A stretch of 6,146 nt of DNA from an uncultured Thermoplasmata archaeon (GCA_946545675.1 CAMNNR010000081.1:1-6146), one strand, 5' to 3'. Positions 1 to 5,117 are shown, counted from the first letter of the stretch. Numbers and translations: made by a program. Notes: a model not told the origin generated them from the sequence alone.

Positions 1-287
1 CGAACTCCTATGCATACAGGTCCGATGAGGGTCTGCCCATGGAGCTCCGTGGTCCCAACTACCCCAACTACGCCATGAACGTCGGACACCTGTCCGGATA
101 CGCCGGTATCCCCAAGGCAGCCCACCTCGCTCGTGGAGACGCGTTCGTCGCATCCCCCATGATCAAGGTCGCCTTCTCCGACAAAGACCTCGTCTTCGAC
201 TTCGCCAACGTCACCAAAGAATTTGGACGCGGTGGCCTCAGGGAGTTCGTCCCCGCCGGAGAGAGGACTGCAGTCATCAAGGGATGA
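1..287 (+). CDS. mcrA: Methyl-coenzyme M reductase alpha subunit, C-terminal end (partial)
   Basis: McrA is the catalytic alpha subunit of methyl-coenzyme M reductase, the cytoplasmic nickel-F430 enzyme that releases methane from methyl-CoM and CoB. Only about the last 94 residues are here, read from base 3. They match the McrA C-terminus closely: a YRSDEG segment, the hallmark [16 protein letters not shown] block, the ARGDAF segment, VFDFANV, and the ending [10 protein letters not shown]. The thioglycine/tyrosine active-site segment lies upstream of the window, so catalytic competence cannot be judged. mcrA is normally the last gene of mcrBDCGA, which agrees with only one small gene following before a terminator. 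McrB was considered, but the NYPNYAMN block is an McrA marker. Codons are strongly C-ending, as expected of a highly expressed gene. Confidence 0.96.
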   Translation, partial: NSYAYRSDEGLPMELRGPNYPNYAMNVGHLSGYAGIPKAAHLARGDAFVASPMIKVAFSDKDLVFDFANVTKEFGRGGLREFVPAGERTAVIKG

Positions 288-294
288 AAGCGTC

Positions 295-570
295 ATGGAT
301 AAGGGAGACATCGTCAAGTACACACCGACTTCGACGGTCGGAAAGGTCCTCGACATCAAGGAGCAGGACGGAAAGGTCTGGGTCAAACTGGACAAGACCA
401 ACCTGTACTACCTGATCGAGACCTTGGTCCCCGCCGATGCCAGTGAGTACAAGATCGTCTCCTTCAAGGAGAAGGAATCCAACTTCAAGGGCACGAACTC
501 CGTCAAGGACCTCAACAAAATGGAAGAGGAAGTTGACGTCGGAGACATCACGCCCACTGGTGGAGGATGA
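295..570 (+). CDS. DUF2098-like small methanogen protein
   Basis: A 91-residue protein of unknown function that resembles the DUF2098 family of methanogenic archaea (recognised by eye, not searched). The N-terminal half looks like a small beta-barrel: a GDIVKYTPTSTVGKV segment (residues 4-18), then IKEQDGKVWVKLDKTNLYYLIETLVP (21-46, quoted only as a guide to the strand pattern). The C-terminal third is charged and ends in a flexible TPTGGG tail. There is no signal peptide or membrane segment, so it should be cytoplasmic. The ATG lies 7 nt after the mcrA stop, so it is probably co-transcribed and translationally coupled with the mcr operon; the stop-overlapping GGGATGA at 281-287 is only a weak ribosome site. 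An upstream in-frame start at 223 would overlap mcrA by 65 nt and adds residues that do not fit the family, so 295 is preferred. A link to methanogenesis is inferred from context only. Confidence 0.85.
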   Translation: MDKGDIVKYTPTSTVGKVLDIKEQDGKVWVKLDKTNLYYLIETLVPADASEYKIVSFKEKESNFKGTNSVKDLNKMEEEVDVGDITPTGGG

Positions 571-600
571 CCTTCTTCTGAACAGTCAGGAAACCTTTTA

Positions 601-637
601 CCCGCCCTCGGGCGGGGTTATTATATTCTGAATTTTT
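601..637 (+). terminator. Terminator of the mcrA / DUF2098 transcript
   Basis: Perfect GC stem CCCGCC (601-606) and GGCGGG (611-616) closing a CTCG loop, then T-rich DNA (TTATTATATT, and a T5 run at 633-637). It starts 31 nt after the DUF2098 stop and lies between convergent genes, which suits transcript termination. Confidence 0.75.
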
Positions 638-646
638 CTGAAGCGA

Positions 647-681
647 ACCCACATCTGGGTCTTATCAAAAAAATAAAAAAA
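647..681 (-). terminator. Oligo-T terminator of the convergent minus-strand gene
   Basis: Read on the minus strand, the stop codon at 689-691 is followed after a few bases by T7-A-T7 (681 to 667), a typical archaeal oligo-T termination signal. Beyond it a 5-bp hairpin (ACCCA 647-651, TGGGT 656-660) could add a small contribution. Confidence 0.7.
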
Positions 682-688
682 CAGTGGA

Positions 689-1669
689 TCAGAGTTCGTC
701 TTCTTCGTGGAGACGGATGAGGTTGTCGACACCAGCCATGGTCCTCACGTCGACTACACCGATTGCTGCGATGGTCTTGTTGTTCACCTCGAGAGGGGTG
801 ACGATGACCCTGATTCCCTTGTACGGTCCGGAGGTAGCGACGCGCCTGATGGTGGTACCGATCCTCAGGACCTCCTCGAGAACAGCTCCGGTGTAGGCAT
901 TGTCTACCACGGCACCGTTCTCGATGCGTATGCCCAGATCATCTTTGCTCTTGGCGCAAACGGGCAGTCCGCCAACGAGGTCGTGGACCATGAAAGACAG
1001 CGACACAAGGTCGATGTTGGGATTGGAATTCTGTACCGCTTCGGGCTCCTTGCGGGAGAGGTGCAGGCCTCCCAGGAGCTGGAGTCCTGCGGTAACCGCT
1101 CCTTCCTCTGCGGAGTTGTAGTCGTTTCCGGTTCCGATGATTATGGCATCGCCGTTGCTGAGATTGAAAAGGCCCCTTATCGCTCTGTCGGATTTCGCGT
1201 CGAGGGGATAATCGTTCCCGGGAAACATGAGAATACCGTTGGTGTACACGAGGGTAGTGGCACCCACTGCTCCGGATTTGATGGCGATATCTCTCTCCTC
1301 GCATCCGAATTTGACCATGTTGGCTGCCTTGGGGATCCTGACAGCGCAGTCCACCTTGCCGATGGTGAGTGCTCCGACCTCCAAAGGTGCGATGTCCATC
1401 TCAACAGTGTTCCAGACCCTCTTCCCGTCCATGGTGAGGGACACGCCGTTCTTACGGATCAGGATGTGTCCCGCTTCCTGGAGCATGGTGAGGATGGTCC
1501 TCGTACTGCCCTCTCCGATGCCGAGAAGAGTGGCGAGTTTCTTGCGTCCGATCGGAGATTCCTTGCTGAGACAATGGAATGTCTTCCACACATGGTATTC
1601 GCTGAATTTGGGGATCGGTCCTCCCATATGGGGGTGAGGTCTCTCGAACGGCATCGTTGGATATATCAT
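689..1669 (-). CDS. Winged-helix protein with DUF4443-like and DUF2111-like domains; putative regulator
   Basis: A 326-residue protein with three parts. Residues 24-88 form a winged helix: YHVWKTFHCLSKESPIGRKK, then LLGIGEGSTRTIL as helix-turn-helix and a wing rich in basic residues. Residues 89-205 (LEVGALTIGKVDCAVRIPKA, MVKFGCEERDIAIKSGAVGA) resemble DUF4443, an archaeal domain often attached to such a winged helix. Residues 220-320 resemble DUF2111 of methanogens: the MVHDLVGGLPVCAKSKDDLG segment, SGPYKGIRVIVTPLE, and the IAAIGVVDV end. No signal peptide or membrane segment, so a cytoplasmic DNA-binding protein with a ligand-binding C-terminus is likely; the ligand is unknown. Start: the TATA box at 1693-1686 predicts transcription from about 1664, which would exclude the ATG at 1669 and favour the in-frame ATG at 1654 (residue 6, MPFERPHPHMGG). 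It converges on the mcr operon. Domain names are from memory. Confidence 0.82.
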   Translation of the reverse strand: MIYPTMPFERPHPHMGGPIPKFSEYHVWKTFHCLSKESPIGRKKLATLLGIGEGSTRTILTMLQEAGHILIRKNGVSLTMDGKRVWNTVEMDIAPLEVGALTIGKVDCAVRIPKAANMVKFGCEERDIAIKSGAVGATTLVYTNGILMFPGNDYPLDAKSDRAIRGLFNLSNGDAIIIGTGNDYNSAEEGAVTAGLQLLGGLHLSRKEPEAVQNSNPNIDLVSLSFMVHDLVGGLPVCAKSKDDLGIRIENGAVVDNAYTGAVLEEVLRIGTTIRRVATSGPYKGIRVIVTPLEVNNKTIAAIGVVDVRTMAGVDNLIRLHEEDEL

Positions 1670-1680
1670 TTATCCACGTA

Positions 1681-1694
1681 TTTAACTTTTATAC
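1681..1694 (-). promoter_or_regulatory. TATA box of the minus-strand winged-helix gene
   Basis: Minus-strand GTATAAAAGTTAAA (1694 to 1681) is a good archaeal TATA element. With the usual spacing of about 25 nt, transcription would begin near 1664, giving a leader of about 10 nt to the ATG at 1654. No Shine-Dalgarno sequence is visible, which suits a short-leader or leaderless message. Confidence 0.6.
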
Positions 1695-1721
1695 TTTGAG
1701 CGATGAAAATCATCCAACTGG

Positions 1722-1744
1722 ATTGTCAGATTGTCGTAATTGTC
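1722..1744 (-). repeat. Three GACAAT repeats upstream of the minus-strand promoter
   Basis: ATTGTC occurs at 1722-1727, 1730-1735 and 1739-1744 (GACAAT on the minus strand), spaced 8 and 9 bp. They sit about 30-50 bp upstream of the TATA box at 1693-1686, a suitable place for an activator site. Binding is inferred. Confidence 0.5.
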
Positions 1745-1781
1745 GGATTAGGGGTTTTTTGCGGGATTATGCGGTCGGATC

Positions 1782-1799
1782 CGGTGGTTTTTTCCACCG
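1782..1799. repeat. Perfect 6-bp hairpin with a T6 loop
   Basis: CGGTGG (1782-1787) and CCACCG (1794-1799) flank TTTTTT. Read on the minus strand the loop is A6. It lies about 110 nt upstream of the minus-strand gene and over 340 nt from the plus-strand gene, so it is not an obvious terminator. Function unknown. Confidence 0.5.
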
Positions 1800-1896
1800 T
1801 ATAGCCAGAGCGAAAAAAAGTTGCTGAATGAAAACGGTCGATTGAACGGGGCGCGGAGTTTTACAGAACGACGGGGAATTTATTCGTCAATCGTCG

Positions 1897-1904
1897 TATA
1901 AAAT
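1897..1904 (+). promoter_or_regulatory. Possible distal TATA box for the methyltransferase-ArsR gene
   Basis: TATAAAAT on the plus strand would place a start near 1924-1928, giving the gene at 2145 a leader of about 220 nt containing the 15-bp inverted repeat. It is an alternative to the proximal TATA-like element at 2107-2113. Confidence 0.35.
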
Positions 1905-1931
1905 GTATCAATTTTGAGTTTTTTACATTTT
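1900..1931. repeat. 8-bp perfect inverted repeat AAAATGTA-N16-TACATTTT
   Basis: Arms at 1900-1907 and 1924-1931 are exact reverse complements. The left arm overlaps the distal TATA-like element. It carries the same TGTA/TACA half-sites as the dyads further downstream. Confidence 0.5.
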
Positions 1932-1990
1932 GTTGGATATGACGAAAACCGTGATCATTAACCCCTGTTTACGCTAACGAATGATACCTA

Positions 1991-2041
1991 AATCTGCGGA
2001 TTGTATAGGTTACATCACTGTAGTACTACAATCCGCAGATT
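1991..2041. repeat. 15-bp perfect inverted repeat with a 21-nt loop
   Basis: AATCTGCGGATTGTA (1991-2005) and TACAATCCGCAGATT (2027-2041) are exact reverse complements. Each arm contains an AATC-N4-GATT pseudo-palindrome. The loop holds further dyads: TACA-N4-TGTA (2011-2022) and the 10-bp palindrome GTAGTACTAC (2020-2029). It is either a strong RNA stem-loop, if transcribed from a distal promoter, or a compound protein-binding site. Confidence 0.85.
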
Positions 2042-2080
2042 CAGGATTCAAAGGATTATTTGAATGTCAATGTGGACAGT

Positions 2081-2121
2081 TATGTAATCCAATTCCCTCA
2101 ATATGTAATATATCTACATAT
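2081..2121 (+). promoter_or_regulatory. Promoter with overlapping dyad operator of the methyltransferase-ArsR gene
   Basis: ATATGTA (2101-2107) and TACATAT (2115-2121) form a perfect 7-bp dyad around ATATATC. The TATA-like TAATATAT (2107-2113) lies inside it, so a protein bound here would block TBP. TATGTAAT also occurs at 2081-2088, exactly 21 bp (two helical turns) before its copy at 2102-2109. From this TATA, transcription would start near 2136, leaving a very short leader. Autoregulation by the ArsR domain downstream is inferred. Confidence 0.55.
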
Positions 2122-2144
2122 ATGCGCGGAGAGGATGGGATTCT

Positions 2145-3275
2145 GTGCCTTACGATCCGGACGATCCGGGCGGTTTCTCCCTGAGGAGCAGGAACCCGGA
2201 GACCAAGACCCTTCAGCTGGAATACTGGAACCGCAGGAGCAGGGGATATAACCTGACCACACTGATCGAACTGCATGATACCTTGGTATGCACGCAGCTG
2301 ATCTCCGGTCTGCTCCCCAAAGGACGCAGATCCAAGGTCTGCGATATGGGTACTGCCTGCGGATACGCGGCCATAACCGCCGCCAAGATGGGGCATGAGG
2401 TGACCGCGGTCGACTATTCGGAGAGCATGATAGACCATGCCAAGTACACCGCCCGCCAGGAAAGGCTCGACATAAAATTCATCGTGGCTGACGTGGAGGA
2501 ATTATCTTTCCCAGACGAATCCTTCGATCTGATAATAGCCAAGAGCATAATCTGGTGCCTGGAACAGCCGGTCAGGGCTATCGCAAACTGGATGAGGTTC
2601 CTGAAACCGGGAGGACACATACTCATCATCGACGGCAACTACTATCTGGGGCATTTCGAGAAGGACTATGCTGCGAAACTGCACCTGAATTCCATCACTG
2701 ACAGCGAGAATAAGGGTCTCCACGGCAAGACCAACATGGACAATGTGGATTTCGAGGAACTGCACCGCCTGGCAAAGGATCTCCCCGCCTGTGCCATGAG
2801 GCGTCCCGGATGGGATGTTTCCGTCCTCCTGGGACTCGGTCTGGAGGATGTGAGGGTGCAGTCTACTGACAGGGATCCATATCAGACCGTCAGCACCGCG
2901 GGGTACATCAATCTCCCGGGTTCGTTTACAGTCACCGCCAGGAAACCCATCGCCTATGCTAAGTCGGTGAACCTCAGCTTCGCCTCCGTGAAATCGGATC
3001 TGGTGAAGATGGGCGATACGATAGACCATTCCGTCAGTCTGATGAAGGCCATCGGGGACAGGAACCGTCTGATGACAATCGTGGCCCTTGCGAACTGCGA
3101 TATGAACGTCAAGATGATAGCCGAACTCCTCGGGATCTCCCCCGCTCTCGCCTCCCACAACCTGAAAGTGCTTACGGAATCCGGGCTGGTCTCTTCCCGC
3201 AGGAACGGGAAGGAGACCGTCTACAGCCTCTCCGACCGCGACCGGATAATTGGATTCTTTAACCGTTTGGTATGA
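2145..3275 (+). CDS. SAM-methyltransferase domain fused to C-terminal ArsR-type winged helix
   Basis: A 376-residue cytoplasmic protein. Residues 25-265 are a class I SAM-dependent methyltransferase fold: motif I VCDMGTACGY (65-74), AVDYS with Asp90 for the ribose, ADVEEL (Asp116), LKPGG (153-157) and DGNYYL (163-168). A later block LAKDLP (209-214) and RRPGWD (219-224) is shared with the second methyltransferase of this window. Residues 298-376 are an ArsR-type winged helix: KAIGDRNRL, then IAELLGIS, recognition helix PALASHNLKVL, and a wing SSRRNGKETVYSL. The usual ArsR metal-site Cys-x-Cys is replaced by Asn-Val-Lys (321-323); only Cys318 is nearby. The second glycine of motif I is Ala71. 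GTG at 2145 is chosen because the frame is closed at 2106 and no ATG lies between; GGAGAGG at 2128-2134 is a fair ribosome site. The target of methylation is unknown. Confidence 0.9.
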   Translation: MPYDPDDPGGFSLRSRNPETKTLQLEYWNRRSRGYNLTTLIELHDTLVCTQLISGLLPKGRRSKVCDMGTACGYAAITAAKMGHEVTAVDYSESMIDHAKYTARQERLDIKFIVADVEELSFPDESFDLIIAKSIIWCLEQPVRAIANWMRFLKPGGHILIIDGNYYLGHFEKDYAAKLHLNSITDSENKGLHGKTNMDNVDFEELHRLAKDLPACAMRRPGWDVSVLLGLGLEDVRVQSTDRDPYQTVSTAGYINLPGSFTVTARKPIAYAKSVNLSFASVKSDLVKMGDTIDHSVSLMKAIGDRNRLMTIVALANCDMNVKMIAELLGISPALASHNLKVLTESGLVSSRRNGKETVYSLSDRDRIIGFFNRLV

Positions 3276-3285
3276 CCTGTGGAAA

Positions 3286-3304
3286 ATGTTGATATCGTCA
3301 ACAT
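3286..3304 (+). terminator. Hairpin after the methyltransferase-ArsR gene, possible terminator
   Basis: ATGTTGA (3286-3292) and TCAACAT (3298-3304) form a perfect 7-bp stem with loop TATCG, 11 nt after the stop. The nearest T run (T5 at 3332-3336) is 27 nt further on, so termination is plausible but not certain; it could also be a protein-binding dyad. Confidence 0.45.
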
Positions 3305-3338
3305 AAGTTGGATGAATATGTCAATTCGCTGTTTTTCA

Positions 3339-3356
3339 TTCAAATAATTGTTTGAA
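3339..3356. repeat. 6-bp inverted repeat TTCAAA-N6-TTTGAA
   Basis: Perfect arms at 3339-3344 and 3351-3356 in AT-rich DNA about 25 bp upstream of the TATA box of the transporter operon. It could be an upstream operator; short AT-rich dyads also arise by chance. Confidence 0.35.
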
Positions 3357-3370
3357 CGAAATCGACCGAT

Positions 3371-3422
3371 ACGATTAATCTTAAATATGAAATTACATAA
3401 AAGTACGACATGGATTAATCGT
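3371..3422 (+). promoter_or_regulatory. Promoter of the import operon flanked by a 10-bp inverted repeat
   Basis: TATA-like TTAAATATG (3381-3389) predicts a start near 3410 and a leader of about 24 nt. It is flanked by ACGATTAATC (3371-3380) and GATTAATCGT (3413-3422), exact reverse complements whose GATTAATC cores are 40 bp apart. An internal ATATGAAATTACATA (3385-3399) resembles the ATATGTAAT and TACATA half-sites upstream of the methyltransferase-ArsR gene. Regulation by that protein is inferred. Confidence 0.5.
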
Positions 3423-3433
3423 CCATTGATAGC

Positions 3434-5074
3434 ATGAATTCAAAGATAATTGCAATAATTGCGGTAGTTATAATCGCTGCAGCAGGAGTCGGCGGGGCCG
3501 TCGTCCTCATGGGCGGCAACAGCGGCAGTACTTCCTCCACTGCCTCCCACGATTTCACCTCGTATCACGGAGCCGCATCCTACGCGGGCAAGACCGTGAC
3601 CGTCTTCGGCAACGCGGACGGCGACCAGGACTTCGATCTCGACGACGTCAACATCGTCACCAAGCTCGCTGAGTTTCAGGTCACCCTCGACGAGAAGAAC
3701 GCTGCCCTGAGCACCGCCAAGAAGGGAACCGACCAGGCAGCCATCGATTCGGCCCAGACTGCTTACGACGAAGCCAAGAAGGCTCTCTCCGACTACGAAA
3801 AGGAAAAGAACGTCAAATACTACGACACTGCCAAGCAGTACAAGGGCACCACCAAGAGCCTCAGTCTCGCGGATGCCAACTGCGATGGCAAATACAACAG
3901 CCTCGATGTTGCTCTCGTCAGCCAGATCGTCGATATCCAGGACAAGATCAACACCCAGTACCCCGACGGAATCACCGAATCCGTCACCCTCGACAAACTC
4001 AAGACCGACTGCGGCGTCGAACCCATCACCGTGTTCTACTACGATGTAGATTCCGTCATGACCCAGATCAAATACCCCCTCACCGGCGACATGGCCATCG
4101 GATACAAGTCCAACTATGAGGCGGTCATGATCTGCAAGGCACAGGCCAGGTGCACCTACGCCTGCAACCAGGTCTCCGATTCTTCCTCCTCCTACTACAG
4201 CTGGTACCACGAGGACTTCAAGAACGCACAGGGAATCGGAAGCAGGTTCACCCCCGACTACGAGGTCTTCCTCAAATCCGGAAACACCGCCCCCCAGTTC
4301 TTCCTCACCGGAACCCGCGCATGGTTCGACGATAACATGGAGACCACCCTCGCACCCCAGAACGTCACCGTCCTGAGGCTCCCCTTCTGGGAGGACAACG
4401 TATGTCTCTCCTCCGTCGCCACCCTGGGATTCCTGATCGGATGCCAGGTAAACAGCAATGAATATATCAACATCGCAGCCGGCGTACTCGAGAAGATCGA
4501 GGCGTTCGTCAAGGACATCGACTACAAGGACAGGCCCTTCGTCTTCCAGTCCTACAACGCAAGCAGCATTTCCACCATGCACAACGGTATGCACGAGATG
4601 GTCTACGCCGCAGGCGGATGCACCCCCTGGGATTACGGTTATTCCAACGGCAGCATCGATGCCGAGGCCGTCATGAACATGAACGCGGACTGGATCGGAC
4701 TCGACCAGTACTTCGGATTCCTGGAGACCTACGACACCGACGCCGAAAAGACCTTCGAAAAGATCGTCACCCAGCTCAAGGACACCAACCTGAAGTACAT
4801 CCAGGCCATCAACCACACCCAGGCCTACAAGGACGGTAAGGTCGTGTTCTTCAACCAGGGTACCTACATGGGTCCCGCATCCTACGTGACCATCGCATAC
4901 CTCTTCAACAAGATCTATGCAGACCACGCAGGATTCGTCGCCTTCGACGTAGACGCACTGTTCAGCGAGTATCTGGCTAAGTACCACCCCAGCCTGACCA
5001 TCGATGAGTTCGTCTATGACGGAGTGAACATGCAGTACTACGACCTGGCGGACTACAAGAAGGTAGCCGCCTGA
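3434..5074 (+). CDS. Membrane-anchored ABC substrate-binding protein with split dockerin-like domain
   Basis: A 546-residue extracytoplasmic binding protein of an importer. Residues 4-26 are a hydrophobic signal anchor without a lipobox cysteine, then a Gly/Ser/Thr linker (28-39). Two dockerin-type calcium loops follow: residues 60-71 (N-x-D-x-D-x-D-x-D-x-x-D) and 147-158 (D-x-N-x-D-G-x-x-N-x-x-D), each followed by a hydrophobic helix. Between them, about 82-127 is Ala/Lys/Glu-rich and looks like a coiled coil. From about 195 (PITVFYYDVDSV) to the end is a BtuF/FecB-like binding fold; ADWIGLDQY (418-426) fits the usual strand in these proteins. The length is well above the roughly 300-400 residues usual for the family, owing to the N-terminal addition. 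The downstream FecCD-type permease supports the call. The ligand could be an iron or other metal chelate, a corrinoid or a related compound. Codons are strongly C-ending, suggesting high expression. Confidence 0.88.
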   Translation: MNSKIIAIIAVVIIAAAGVGGAVVLMGGNSGSTSSTASHDFTSYHGAASYAGKTVTVFGNADGDQDFDLDDVNIVTKLAEFQVTLDEKNAALSTAKKGTDQAAIDSAQTAYDEAKKALSDYEKEKNVKYYDTAKQYKGTTKSLSLADANCDGKYNSLDVALVSQIVDIQDKINTQYPDGITESVTLDKLKTDCGVEPITVFYYDVDSVMTQIKYPLTGDMAIGYKSNYEAVMICKAQARCTYACNQVSDSSSSYYSWYHEDFKNAQGIGSRFTPDYEVFLKSGNTAPQFFLTGTRAWFDDNMETTLAPQNVTVLRLPFWEDNVCLSSVATLGFLIGCQVNSNEYINIAAGVLEKIEAFVKDIDYKDRPFVFQSYNASSISTMHNGMHEMVYAAGGCTPWDYGYSNGSIDAEAVMNMNADWIGLDQYFGFLETYDTDAEKTFEKIVTQLKDTNLKYIQAINHTQAYKDGKVVFFNQGTYMGPASYVTIAYLFNKIYADHAGFVAFDVDALFSEYLAKYHPSLTIDEFVYDGVNMQYYDLADYKKVAA

Positions 5075-5079
5075 AACCA

Positions 5080-5097
5080 TTGGGGCTCCGGCCCCAA
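5080..5097 (+). terminator. UCCG-tetraloop hairpin between binding-protein and methyltransferase genes
   Basis: TTGGGGC (5080-5086) and GCCCCAA (5091-5097) close a TCCG loop, a UNCG-type C(UCCG)G tetraloop that is very stable as RNA. It begins 5 nt after the stop and has no T run behind it, so it is more likely a partial attenuator or a 3'-end stabiliser that keeps the binding protein above its downstream genes than a full terminator. Confidence 0.6.
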
Positions 5098-5117
5098 ACC
5101 CTTTCTCAAGTGATTAC

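Larger units (their letters stand above)
1670..2144. other. 475-nt divergent intergenic region, AT-rich and rich in dyads
   Basis: No convincing gene. Short open frames at 1981-2184 and 2060-2251 have no recognisable domain, overlap the strong inverted repeat and run into the next gene in other frames. The region serves the minus-strand gene on its left (TATA at about 1690) and the methyltransferase-ArsR gene on its right. Its content: three GACAAT repeats, a T6-loop hairpin (1782-1799), a TATAAAAT at 1897-1904, and inverted repeats at 1900-1931, 1991-2041 and 2101-2121. No tRNA or known riboswitch fold was seen. Confidence 0.7.

Noticed and set aside
707..1699. A 330-codon open frame on the plus strand opposite the winged-helix gene
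   Set aside because: It has no recognisable domain and no promoter of its own, while the minus-strand frame has clear domains, a TATA box and an oligo-T terminator.
1991..2041. Terminal inverted repeats of a small transposon
   Set aside because: The repeat encloses only 21 nt and no target-site duplication was seen at its edges, so a mobile element cannot be supported from this window.
1926..2144. A known riboswitch, such as a cobalamin riboswitch, ahead of the methyltransferase-ArsR gene
   Set aside because: No conserved riboswitch core such as a B12-box was recognised; only the simple long stem-loop is visible.
1..2144. CRISPR array or tRNA genes in the non-coding parts
   Set aside because: No regularly spaced repeats with spacers and no cloverleaf or T-loop consensus were found.
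1981..2184. A 67-residue cysteine-containing open frame in the intergenic region
   Set aside because: It spans the 15-bp inverted repeat and the promoter dyad and ends inside the next gene in another frame. No ribosome site or domain supports it.
2502..3158. A 218-codon minus-strand frame inside the methyltransferase-ArsR gene
   Set aside because: It is antisense to clear methyltransferase motifs and looks like no protein family.
2145..3275. A classical arsenite-responsive ArsR or arsenite methyltransferase (ArsM)
   Set aside because: The ArsR Cys-x-Cys is missing and the methyltransferase domain lacks an evident set of arsenic-binding cysteines; the context is a FecCD-type importer rather than an ars operon.
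3440..5080. A 546-codon open frame on the minus strand opposite the binding-protein gene
   Set aside because: It mirrors the sense codons (low complexity Val/Gly/Asp-rich protein) and exists because the sense gene has biased codons. The sense frame has a signal anchor, calcium loops and a binding-protein fold.
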